From: Galerina marginata
Lineage: Eukaryota; Basidiomycota; Agaricomycetes; Agaricales; Galerinaceae
Direction of reading: 5' to 3'
NCBI GenBank assembly: GCA_023014335.1
Contig: JAECYW010000020.1
Location: forward strand, 1,333,301 to 1,397,300
DNA: 64,000 bases
In this document: positions 22,244 to 35,333 of the stretch, one piece after another
How positions within the stretch are numbered: the stretch's first letter is position 1
How the letters are laid out: every line of letters starts with the position of its first letter
Notes under the pieces: model-generated
Told to the model about the DNA's origin: nothing
The model's database searches: none
Seen by the model: only the letters and a program-made list of their open reading frames with translations
Position numbers and translations under genes: made by a program

Positions 22244-25121
22244 TAATAATCTAAGTCGTCAACTAGTCCTGCTAGTTGTGTTACACGTAACAACTCCCAT
22301 GGTAACAGACGGTAACAGATTCCTGAGAGTTTAATAATCTAAGTCTTCAATAACACCTTGTTATTTGTTCCGTTCCGGGGAACAGCTTTTCAGTGACGGG
22401 AACACAATGGGAACAGATTTCTTTAATAATATAAGTTGTCAATAACGAGGGGTTATTGAGTTACCCGTAACAACTCCCACGGTAACAGACGGTAACAGAT
22501 TCCTGAGAGTTGAATAATATAAGTCATCAACTGGTACTACCAGTTTGTTCCTGTTTTCGGGAACAGCTTTTCAGTGACGGGAACACAACGGGAACAGATC
22601 TTTGGGTTCAATGGAACTTAGGGTTCCCTATGAGAACACGCAACATTTATCCTTTTTTTCTTTTCTTGGCTTCTGTAATTACTCAGCTGACCAACACGCT
22701 GATCAACATCTGCATGTTTTGTGAAACCAACAGCTTGATTCACATGTCTGTTCAATCTGAGATATCAGGGAGGGAAATTCAACAAGAATGCTTAGGCAAC
22801 GCCTAAGCTGAAACCCTTGGCTTTTTTTTAAAAACTCCATCAAAAAGCCTTGCCGAGTCCGCACTTGCATACAGGTTGCCGGCGGTCGTCATCGGTTAGG
22901 TTCTGTTGTACAATTGCATTGGGAAAAAAACAAGTTGCGTCTACAAAAATAAATAGGGCCCGACCAAAGACTGATATTCCGCACTGTCATTGGGAAACAC
23001 GTATGTGGTGCAACTATAAGTGAAATGGTGAAACTGAACTCAATCGTAGTGATTCATTTGCTTTTAGAACTAAGTATATCTCCAGGTATCTCTGAAAGTA
23101 TCCAACGTTAATCCGACTTGCTCTGTTTACTGTCATTTATATCAAAGTTCCATGGAACCAAAGACTTTTGATACTGCCTCCAGCTTCTGTTGGGTGGACT
23201 GGGTATGGGTATGAACCTTGCTTTTAGAGTCATCGACCTTTTGGAGCATCAAAATTGGAACGAAATTTCAACATCTTGTAATCACTCTTCCCGACACGTC
23301 AACCAACAAGCTTTAATAATCTAAGTCGTGAAGCAGCAGTGCTTATTGCATGCCGGCATATATGCCACTGGCATCATATGACATGTCAAAAAAGTCTTAC
23401 ATTGAATGTAAATTCTGAAGCAGTTGGCGACAGTCACAACAAGGACTCCTTGTTTAATAGTGCTCTTGCCATCAAGAATCTCCAATCTGCATGTTCCGTG
23501 AAACTTGCGGATGCTACTGCTATTAAAAATCATAGACTTGGTGACAGTTCACGTGGAAAGCTATTAATGGTCAAAAAAACATATGGCAATGATATCTGAA
23601 AGTTCCATGACATCTGTAAATTCCCGTCAGATGTCAGAGTCATTGATACTATCAGTAACTTGCATACTGCAGTTTATAATCAACTTGGTGAATCAGAATG
23701 CTTAGGCAACGCCTAAGCTGAGACCCTTGAATTTTCTATTGAAATCTCATCAAAAACCTTGCCGAGTCCGCACTTGCATACAGGTCACCGGCGGTCGTCA
23801 TCGGTTAGGTTCTGTTGTACAATTGCGTTAAGAAAAAACAAGTTGCGTCTACAAAATAAATAGGGCCTAACCAAAGACTGATATTCCGCACCCTCACCAA
23901 GAAACACGTGTGTCATCCATAAGTTCCATGAAACCTGTAGATCCACGTCAGATGTCTACTTGGTCAAAGTATTGATCAAAAATTGTGTTAGAATGCTTGA
24001 GTGAATTCTGTTGAACTCCCGCAAACAGACCAGTGACTTTACGATGATTATGTAATCACTTTCCCCTTTGATATCTTCACTCCTGCGGGACAATCCTTGA
24101 CTCGAGTCCTTCTTCCGAACCATCAAGTGAATTCCCGCAAACAAGTGAATTGACTTTATGTGGACGTGAGTTGTGTTTAAAGACTGATTTCTAAGTTCTG
24201 TGGAACCTACAGTTGATTGGCAAGCAAGTTCTGTTGTACTCCCGCAAACAGTGAATGTCTTCACTCTGAGTGCGTTGAAATTGCGTCTACAGGGCAGAAT
24301 TAAATACTGATACCAGGAAATAAGTTCTGTTGATACCAAGTCTGTAGATCCATGTCAGGTCAGAGTATTTGTATTAGAGTCTTCCTTTCCTTTGGTGATA
24401 TACTTTCACAACTAGGACTCCTAGTTTGATGGCGATGGCACCATCAAAATAAAGCAATATTCATGTTCCATGACACTTGCAGATCACTTTGCCATCAAAC
24501 ATTTTTTTTATCTCTTCGTTTCAAGCAACATCCAGATCTCTCTGCCATCGCATTGATGGCGCCATCATCACAAAAACAGGTTCCAAAGTACTTGCAGATT
24601 ACTTTGCCATCGGGATCCATCAAATAAACAGGTTCTGATATTCTGCATCTTCATCAGGAAATGCGTGTGATCTGGAAGTTCCATGACACCTGTAGATCTA
24701 CGTGAGTCATTGGTACATAAGAGTGCTTAGGCAACGCCTAAGCTGAGACCCTTGGCTTTTTAAATTGAAAACCCATCAAAAACCTTGCCGAGTCCGCACT
24801 TGCGTCCAGGTGGCCGGCGGTCGTCATCGGTTAGGTTCTGTTGTACAATTGCGTTGGGAAAAAAACAAGTTGCATCTAGAAAAATAAATAAGGCCCAACC
24901 AAAGACTGATATTCCGCACCCTTACCAGGAAACGCGTGTGTCATCCGTAAGTTCCATGAAACCTGTAGATCCACGTCAGTTGATCAAAAATTGTATTAGA
25001 GTATTCTCTATGTAATCAATTTCCCATTTGAGTCCTTCTTCCCAAGTTCTGTAGAACCATCAGTTATTGGCGAGCAAATTCTATTGGACTCCCGCAAACA
25101 AGTGAATTGACTTTACGTGGA
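22244..25121 (+). repeat. Unit 9: A2 head, full tail (2878 bp)
   Basis: G allele at 22810. Units 9-11 repeat the order of units 1-3 (A2-full, Z-M, Z-full) at a distance of 21749 bases. Confidence 0.95.
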
Positions 25122-26850
25122 TAATAATCTAAGTCGTCAACTGGTACTACCAGTTTGTTCCCGTTCCCGGGAACAGCTTTTCAGTGACGGGAACACAATG
25201 GGAACAGAATTATGGGTTCAGTGGAACATGTGGATGTCTATGGGAACATGTTTCTAAGTTTTATGGAACCAAAAATTGCTGAGAGGAACAATAACAACAG
25301 GTTTACATGTTTTGCACAGTATTATTTACATGACAGGAATACAACAGAAACAGAATCATAGTCCTAATAATCTAAGTCGTGAAGCAGGGACCCTTATTGC
25401 ATGCTGGCATAGATGCCAAAGCCCTCATATGATATGTCAAAAATAAAATTAAAAAGGCACTGGCATCAGCTATATATGTTCCATGGCACTTTGGCATCCA
25501 ATAACAGTGCCAAAAAGATTAATTGAACTCGCTTTGGCATCTGATACATAAGATTCACAAAACCAAACAGATCTAATAATCTAAGTCATCAACTAGTCCT
25601 GCTAGTTGTGTTAAACGTAACAACTCCCACGGTAACAGATTCCTTAATAATCTAAGTCGTCAACTAGTCCTGCTAGTTGTGTTACACGTAACAACTCCCA
25701 TGGTAACAGACGGTAACAGATTCCTGAGAGTTTAATAATCTAAGTCTTCAATAACACCTTGTTATTTGTTCCGTTCCGGGGAACAGCTTTTCAGTGACGG
25801 GAACACAATGGGAACAGATTTCTTTAATAATATAAGTTGTCAATAACGAGGGGTTATTGAGTTACCCGTAACAACTCCCACGGTAACAGACGGTAACAGA
25901 TTCCTGAGAGTTGAATAATATAAGTCATCAACTGGTACTACCAGTTTGTTCCTGTTTTCGGGAACAGCTTTTCAGTGACGGGAACACAACGGGAACAGAT
26001 CTTTGGGTTCAATGGAACTTAGGGTTCCCTATGAGAACACGCAACATTTATCCTTTTTTTCTTTTCTTGGCTTCTGTAATTACTCAGCTGACCAACACGC
26101 TGATCAACATCTGCATGTTTTGTGAAACCAACAGCTTGATTCACATGTCTGTTCAATCTGAGATATCAGGGAGGGAAATTCAACAAGAATGCTTAGGCAA
26201 CGCCTAAGCTAAAACCCTTGGCTTTTTTTTAAAAACTCCATCAAAAAGCCTTGCCGAGTCCGCACTTGCATACAGGTTGCCGGCGGTCGTCATCGGTTAG
26301 GTTCTGTTGTACAATTGCATTGGGAAAAAAACAAGTTGCGTCTACAAAAATAAATAGGGCCCGACCAAAGACTGATATTCCGCACTGTCATTGGGAAACA
26401 CGTATGTGGTGCAACTATAAGTGAAATGGTGAAACTGAACTCAATCGTAGTGATTCATTTGCTTTTAGAACTAAGTATATCTCCAGGTATCTCTGAAAGT
26501 ATCCAACGTTAATCCGACTTGCTCTGTTTACTGTCATTTATATCAAAGTTCCATGGAACCAAAGACTTTTGATACTGCCTCCAGCTTCTGTTGGGTGGAC
26601 TGGGTATGGGTATGAACCTTGCTTTTAGAGTCATCGACCTTTTGGAGCATCAAAATTGGAACGAAATTTCAACATCTTGTAATCACTCTTCCCGACACGT
26701 CAACCAACAAGCTTTAATAATCTAAGTCGTGAAGCAGCAGTGCTTATTGCATGCCGGCATATATGCCACTGGCATCATATGACATGTCAAAAAAGTCTTA
26801 CATTGAATGTAAATTCTGAAGCAGTTGGCGACAGTCACAACAAGGACTCC
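25122..26850 (+). repeat. Unit 10: Z head, M tail (1729 bp)
   Basis: Second M-type unit, with the same break inside the R hairpin as unit 2 (GGACTCC then TAATAATC at 26851). The identical breakpoint implies one original event later copied. Confidence 0.95.
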
Positions 26851-29800
26851 TAATAATCTAAGTCGTCAACTGGTACTACCAGTTTGTTCCCGTTCCCGGG
26901 AACAGCTTTTCAGTGACGGGAACACAATGGGAACAGAATTATGGGTTCAGTGGAACATGTGGATGTCTATGGGAACATGTTTCTAAGTTTTATGGAACCA
27001 AAAATTGCTGAGAGGAACAATAACAACAGGTTTACATGTTTTGCACAGTATTATTTACATGACAGGAATACAACAGAAACAGAATCATAGTCCTAATAAT
27101 CTAAGTCGTGAAGCAGGGACCCTTATTGCATGCTGGCATAGATGCCAAAGCCCTCATATGATATGTCAAAAATAAAATTAAAAAGGCACTGGCATCAGCT
27201 ATATATGTTCCATGGCACTTTGGCATCCAATAACAGTGCCAAAAAGATTAATTGAACTCGCTTTGGCATCTGATACATAAGATTCACAAAACCAAACAGA
27301 TCTAATAATCTAAGTCATCAACTAGTCCTGCTAGTTGTGTTAAACGTAACAACTCCCACGGTAACAGATTCCTTAATAATCTAAGTCGTCAACTAGTCCT
27401 GCTAGTTGTGTTACACGTAACAACTCCCATGGTAACAGACGGTAACAGATTCCTGAGAGTTTAATAATCTAAGTCTTCAATAACACCTTGTTATTTGTTC
27501 CGTTCCGGGGAACAGCTTTTCAGTGACGGGAACACAATGGGAACAGATTTCTTTAATAATATAAGTTGTCAATAACGAGGGGTTATTGAGTTACCCGTAA
27601 CAACTCCCACGGTAACAGACGGTAACAGATTCCTGAGAGTTGAATAATATAAGTCATCAACTGGTACTACCAGTTTGTTCCTGTTTTCGGGAACAGCTTT
27701 TCAGTGACGGGAACACAACGGGAACAGATCTTTGGGTTCAATGGAACTTAGGGTTCCCTATGAGAACACGCAACATTTATCCTTTTTTTCTTTTCTTGGC
27801 TTCTGTAATTACTCAGCTGACCAACACGCTGATCAACATCTGCATGTTTTGTGAAACCAACAGCTTGATTCACATGTCTGTTCAATCTGAGATATCAGGG
27901 AGGGAAATTCAACAAGAATGCTTAGGCAACGCCTAAGCTAAAACCCTTGGCTTTTTTTTAAAAACTCCATCAAAAAGCCTTGCCGAGTCCGCACTTGCAT
28001 ACAGGTTGCCGGCGGTCGTCATCGGTTAGGTTCTGTTGTACAATTGCATTGGGAAAAAAACAAGTTGCGTCTACAAAAATAAATAGGGCCCGACCAAAGA
28101 CTGATATTCCGCACTGTCATTGGGAAACACGTATGTGGTGCAACTATAAGTGAAATGGTGAAACTGAACTCAATCGTAGTGATTCATTTGCTTTTAGAAC
28201 TAAGTATATCTCCAGGTATCTCTGAAAGTATCCAACGTTAATCCGACTTGCTCTGTTTACTGTCATTTATATCAAAGTTCCATGGAACCAAAGACTTTTG
28301 ATACTGCCTCCAGCTTCTGTTGGGTGGACTGGGTATGGGTATGAACCTTGCTTTTAGAGTCATCGACCTTTTGGAGCATCAAAATTGGAACGAAATTTCA
28401 ACATCTTGTAATCACTCTTCCCGACACGTCAACCAACAAGCTTTAATAATCTAAGTCGTGAAGCAGCAGTGCTTATTGCATGCCGGCATATATGCCACTG
28501 GCATCATATGACATGTCAAAAAAGTCTTACATTGAATGTAAATTCTGAAGCAGTTGGCGACAGTCACAACAAGGACTCCTTGTTTAATAGTGCTCTTGCC
28601 ATCAAGAATCTCCAATCTGCATGTTCCGTGAAACTTGCGGATGCTACTGCTATTAAAAATCATAGACTTGGTGACAGTTCACGTGGAAAGCTATTAATGG
28701 TCAAAAAAACATATGGCAATGATATCTGAAAGTTCCATGACATCTGTAAATTCCCGTCAGATGTCAGAGTCATTGATACTATCAGTAACTTGCATACTGC
28801 AGTTTATAATCAACTTGGTGAATCAGAATGCTTAGGCAACGCCTAAGCTGAGACCCTTGAATTTTCTATTGAAATCTCATCAAAAACCTTGCCGAGTCCG
28901 CACTTGCATACAGGTCACCGGCGGTCGTCATCGGTTAGGTTCTGTTGTACAATTGCGTTAAGAAAAAACAAGTTGCGTCTACAAAATAAATAGGGCCTAA
29001 CCAAAGACTGATATTCCGCACCCTCACCAAGAAACACGTGTGTCATCCATAAGTTCCATGAAACCTGTAGATCCACGTCAGATGTCTACTTGGTCAAAGT
29101 ATTGATCAAAAATTGTGTTAGAATGCTTGAGTGAATTCTGTTGAACTCCCGCAAACAGACCAGTGACTTTACGATGATTATGTAATCACTTTCCCCTTTG
29201 ATATCTTCACTCCTGCGGGACAATCCTTGACTCGAGTCCTTCTTCCGAACCATCAAGTGAATTCCCGCAAACAAGTGAATTGACTTTATGTGGACGTGAG
29301 TTGTGTTTAAAGACTGATTTCTAAGTTCTGTGGAACCTACAGTTGATTGGCAAGCAAGTTCTGTTGTACTCCCGCAAACAGTGAATGTCTTCACTCTGAG
29401 TGCGTTGAAATTGCGTCTACAGGGCAGAATTAAATACTGATACCAGGAAATAAGTTCTGTTGATACCAAGTCTGTAGATCCATGTCAGGTCAGAGTATTT
29501 GTATTAGAGTCTTCCTTTCCTTTGGTGATATACTTTCACAACTAGGACTCCTAGTTTGATGGCGATGGCACCATCAAAATAAAGCAATATTCATGTTCCA
29601 TGACACTTGCAGATCACTTTGCCATCAAACATTTTTTTTATCTCTTCGTTTCAAGCAACATCCAGATCTCTCTGCCATCGCATTGATGGCGCCATCATCA
29701 CAAAAACAGGTTCCAAAGTACTTGCAGATTACTTTGCCATCGGGATCCATCAAATAAACAGGTTCTGATATTCTGCATCTTCATCAGGAAATGCGTGTGA

Positions 29801-30251
29801 TCTGGAAGTTCCATGACACCTGTAGATCTACGTGAGTCATTGGTACATAAGAGTGCTTAGGCAACGCCTAAGCTGAGACCCTTGGCTTTTTAAATTGAAA
29901 ACCCATCAAAAACCTTGCCGAGTCCGCACTTGCGTCCAGGTGGCCGGCGGTCGTCATCGGTTAGGTTCTGTTGTACAATTGCGTTGGGAAAAAAACAAGT
30001 TGCATCTAGAAAAATAAATAAGGCCCAACCAAAGACTGATATTCCGCACCCTTACCAGGAAACGCGTGTGTCATCCGTAAGTTCCATGAAACCTGTAGAT
30101 CCACGTCAGTTGATCAAAAATTGTATTAGAGTATTCTCTATGTAATCAATTTCCCATTTGAGTCCTTCTTCCCAAGTTCTGTAGAACCATCAGTTATTGG
30201 CGAGCAAATTCTATTGGACTCCCGCAAACAAGTGAATTGACTTTACGTGGA
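26851..30251 (+). repeat. Unit 11: Z head, full tail (3401 bp)
   Basis: Full-length form, A allele at 27940. It is followed by a Z-X unit, whereas its counterpart unit 3 is followed by the K unit. Confidence 0.95.
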
Positions 30252-32455
30252 TAATAATCTAAGTCGTCAACTGGTACTACCAGTTTGTTCCCGTTCCCGG
30301 GAACAGCTTTTCAGTGACGGGAACACAATGGGAACAGAATTATGGGTTCAGTGGAACATGTGGATGTCTATGGGAACATGTTTCTAAGTTTTATGGAACC
30401 AAAAATTGCTGAGAGGAACAATAACAACAGGTTTACATGTTTTGCACAGTATTATTTACATGACAGGAATACAACAGAAACAGAATCATAGTCCTAATAA
30501 TCTAAGTCGTGAAGCAGGGACCCTTATTGCATGCTGGCATAGATGCCAAAGCCCTCATATGATATGTCAAAAATAAAATTAAAAAGGCACTGGCATCAGC
30601 TATATATGTTCCATGGCACTTTGGCATCCAATAACAGTGCCAAAAAGATTAATTGAACTCGCTTTGGCATCTGATACATAAGATTCACAAAACCAAACAG
30701 ATCTAATAATCTAAGTCATCAACTAGTCCTGCTAGTTGTGTTAAACGTAACAACTCCCACGGTAACAGATTCCTTAATAATCTAAGTCGTCAACTAGTCC
30801 TGCTAGTTGTGTTACACGTAACAACTCCCATGGTAACAGACGGTAACAGATTCCTGAGAGTTTAATAATCTAAGTCTTCAATAACACCTTGTTATTTGTT
30901 CCGTTCCGGGGAACAGCTTTTCAGTGACGGGAACACAATGGGAACAGATTTCTTTAATAATATAAGTTGTCAATAACGAGGGGTTATTGAGTTACCCGTA
31001 ACAACTCCCACGGTAACAGACGGTAACAGATTCCTGAGAGTTGAATAATATAAGTCATCAACTGGTACTACCAGTTTGTTCCTGTTTTCGGGAACAGCTT
31101 TTCAGTGACGGGAACACAACGGGAACAGATCTTTGGGTTCAATGGAACTTAGGGTTCCCTATGAGAACACGCAACATTTATCCTTTTTTTCTTTTCTTGG
31201 CTTCTGTAATTACTCAGCTGACCAACACGCTGATCAACATCTGCATGTTTTGTGAAACCAACAGCTTGATTCACATGTCTGTTCAATCTGAGATATCAGG
31301 GAGGGAAATTCAACAAGAATGCTTAGGCAACGCCTAAGCTAAAACCCTTGGCTTTTTTTTAAAAACTCCATCAAAAAGCCTTGCCGAGTCCGCACTTGCA
31401 TACAGGTTGCCGGCGGTCGTCATCGGTTAGGTTCTGTTGTACAATTGCATTGGGAAAAAAACAAGTTGCGTCTACAAAAATAAATAGGGCCCGACCAAAG
31501 ACTGATATTCCGCACTGTCATTGGGAAACACGTATGTGGTGCAACTATAAGTGAAATGGTGAAACTGAACTCAATCGTAGTGATTCATTTGCTTTTAGAA
31601 CTAAGTATATCTCCAGGTATCTCTGAAAGTATCCAACGTTAATCCGACTTGCTCTGTTTACTGTCATTTATATCAAAGTTCCATGGAACCAAAGACTTTT
31701 GATACTGCCTCCAGCTTCTGTTGGGTGGACTGGGTATGGGTATGAACCTTGCTTTTAGAGTCATCGACCTTTTGGAGCATCAAAATTGGAACGAAATTTC
31801 AACATCTTGTAATCACTCTTCCCGACACGTCAACCAACAAGCTTTAATAATCTAAGTCGTGAAGCAGCAGTGCTTATTGCATGCCGGCATATATGCCACT
31901 GGCATCATATGACATGTCAAAAAAGTCTTACATTGAATGTAAATTCTGAAGCAGTTGGCGACAGTCACAACAAGGACTCCTTGTTTAATAGTGCTCTTGC
32001 CATCAAGAATCTCCAATCTGCATGTTCCGTGAAACTTGCGGATGCTACTGCTATTAAAAATCATAGACTTGGTGACAGTTCACGTGGAAAGCTATTAATG
32101 GTCAAAAAAACATATGGCAATGATATCTGAAAGTTCCATGACATCTGTAAATTCCCGTCAGATGTCAGAGTCATTGATACTATCAGTAACTTGCATACTA
32201 GCCCTATGGACGCGTATGAAAAATCCTTCGTTTCAGACCACCAAAGGCGTGGGAAATAAAATAATCTGATCGGAGATTCAAATTTCTTGGCATCAAATAC
32301 CCCCCCTCAACATTTTACATCGAGAGAATCCGTCCAGTATAGCCCAAGATATGGCTATTACAGTTTTTTTGTCCTCCATTTTGTCCTCCATATTTGTCCT
32401 CCGTTTTCCGCCATTTCCGTCCTTTGTCCGCCCTGTCCTTCCCGGAAGGACGTCC
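30252..32455 (+). repeat. Unit 12: Z head, X tail (2204 bp)
   Basis: X module at 32200-32455; A allele at 31341. Confidence 0.95.
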
Positions 32456-35333
32456 TAATAATCTAAGTCGTCAACTAGTCCTGCTAGTTGTGTTACACGT
32501 AACAACTCCCATGGTAACAGACGGTAACAGATTCCTGAGAGTTTAATAATCTAAGTCTTCAATAACACCTTGTTATTTGTTCCGTTCCGGGGAACAGCTT
32601 TTCAGTGACGGGAACACAATGGGAACAGATTTCTTTAATAATATAAGTTGTCAATAACGAGGGGTTATTGAGTTACCCGTAACAACTCCCACGGTAACAG
32701 ACGGTAACAGATTCCTGAGAGTTGAATAATATAAGTCATCAACTGGTACTACCAGTTTGTTCCTGTTTTCGGGAACAGCTTTTCAGTGACGGGAACACAA
32801 CGGGAACAGATCTTTGGGTTCAATGGAACTTAGGGTTCCCTATGAGAACACGCAACATTTATCCTTTTTTTCTTTTCTTGGCTTCTGTAATTACTCAGCT
32901 GACCAACACGCTGATCAACATCTGCATGTTTTGTGAAACCAACAGCTTGATTCACATGTCTGTTCAATCTGAGATATCAGGGAGGGAAATTCAACAAGAA
33001 TGCTTAGGCAACGCCTAAGCTGAAACCCTTGGCTTTTTTTTAAAAACTCCATCAAAAAGCCTTGCCGAGTCCGCACTTGCATACAGGTTGCCGGCGGTCG
33101 TCATCGGTTAGGTTCTGTTGTACAATTGCATTGGGAAAAAAACAAGTTGCGTCTACAAAAATAAATAGGGCCCGACCAAAGACTGATATTCCGCACTGTC
33201 ATTGGGAAACACGTATGTGGTGCAACTATAAGTGAAATGGTGAAACTGAACTCAATCGTAGTGATTCATTTGCTTTTAGAACTAAGTATATCTCCAGGTA
33301 TCTCTGAAAGTATCCAACGTTAATCCGACTTGCTCTGTTTACTGTCATTTATATCAAAGTTCCATGGAACCAAAGACTTTTGATACTGCCTCCAGCTTCT
33401 GTTGGGTGGACTGGGTATGGGTATGAACCTTGCTTTTAGAGTCATCGACCTTTTGGAGCATCAAAATTGGAACGAAATTTCAACATCTTGTAATCACTCT
33501 TCCCGACACGTCAACCAACAAGCTTTAATAATCTAAGTCGTGAAGCAGCAGTGCTTATTGCATGCCGGCATATATGCCACTGGCATCATATGACATGTCA
33601 AAAAAGTCTTACATTGAATGTAAATTCTGAAGCAGTTGGCGACAGTCACAACAAGGACTCCTTGTTTAATAGTGCTCTTGCCATCAAGAATCTCCAATCT
33701 GCATGTTCCGTGAAACTTGCGGATGCTACTGCTATTAAAAATCATAGACTTGGTGACAGTTCACGTGGAAAGCTATTAATGGTCAAAAAAACATATGGCA
33801 ATGATATCTGAAAGTTCCATGACATCTGTAAATTCCCGTCAGATGTCAGAGTCATTGATACTATCAGTAACTTGCATACTGCAGTTTATAATCAACTTGG
33901 TGAATCAGAATGCTTAGGCAACGCCTAAGCTGAGACCCTTGAATTTTCTATTGAAATCTCATCAAAAACCTTGCCGAGTCCGCACTTGCATACAGGTCAC
34001 CGGCGGTCGTCATCGGTTAGGTTCTGTTGTACAATTGCGTTAAGAAAAAACAAGTTGCGTCTACAAAATAAATAGGGCCTAACCAAAGACTGATATTCCG
34101 CACCCTCACCAAGAAACACGTGTGTCATCCATAAGTTCCATGAAACCTGTAGATCCACGTCAGATGTCTACTTGGTCAAAGTATTGATCAAAAATTGTGT
34201 TAGAATGCTTGAGTGAATTCTGTTGAACTCCCGCAAACAGACCAGTGACTTTACGATGATTATGTAATCACTTTCCCCTTTGATATCTTCACTCCTGCGG
34301 GACAATCCTTGACTCGAGTCCTTCTTCCGAACCATCAAGTGAATTCCCGCAAACAAGTGAATTGACTTTATGTGGACGTGAGTTGTGTTTAAAGACTGAT
34401 TTCTAAGTTCTGTGGAACCTACAGTTGATTGGCAAGCAAGTTCTGTTGTACTCCCGCAAACAGTGAATGTCTTCACTCTGAGTGCGTTGAAATTGCGTCT
34501 ACAGGGCAGAATTAAATACTGATACCAGGAAATAAGTTCTGTTGATACCAAGTCTGTAGATCCATGTCAGGTCAGAGTATTTGTATTAGAGTCTTCCTTT
34601 CCTTTGGTGATATACTTTCACAACTAGGACTCCTAGTTTGATGGCGATGGCACCATCAAAATAAAGCAATATTCATGTTCCATGACACTTGCAGATCACT
34701 TTGCCATCAAACATTTTTTTTATCTCTTCGTTTCAAGCAACATCCAGATCTCTCTGCCATCGCATTGATGGCGCCATCATCACAAAAACAGGTTCCAAAG
34801 TACTTGCAGATTACTTTGCCATCGGGATCCATCAAATAAACAGGTTCTGATATTCTGCATCTTCATCAGGAAATGCGTGTGATCTGGAAGTTCCATGACA
34901 CCTGTAGATCTACGTGAGTCATTGGTACATAAGAGTGCTTAGGCAACGCCTAAGCTGAGACCCTTGGCTTTTTAAATTGAAAACCCATCAAAAACCTTGC
35001 CGAGTCCGCACTTGCGTCCAGGTGGCCGGCGGTCGTCATCGGTTAGGTTCTGTTGTACAATTGCGTTGGGAAAAAAACAAGTTGCATCTAGAAAAATAAA
35101 TAAGGCCCAACCAAAGACTGATATTCCGCACCCTTACCAGGAAACGCGTGTGTCATCCGTAAGTTCCATGAAACCTGTAGATCCACGTCAGTTGATCAAA
35201 AATTGTATTAGAGTATTCTCTATGTAATCAATTTCCCATTTGAGTCCTTCTTCCCAAGTTCTGTAGAACCATCAGTTATTGGCGAGCAAATTCTATTGGA
35301 CTCCCGCAAACAAGTGAATTGACTTTACGTGGA
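32456..35333 (+). repeat. Unit 13: A2 head, full tail (2878 bp)
   Basis: G allele at 33022. Starts the only run of three consecutive full-tailed units (13, 14, 15). Confidence 0.95.
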
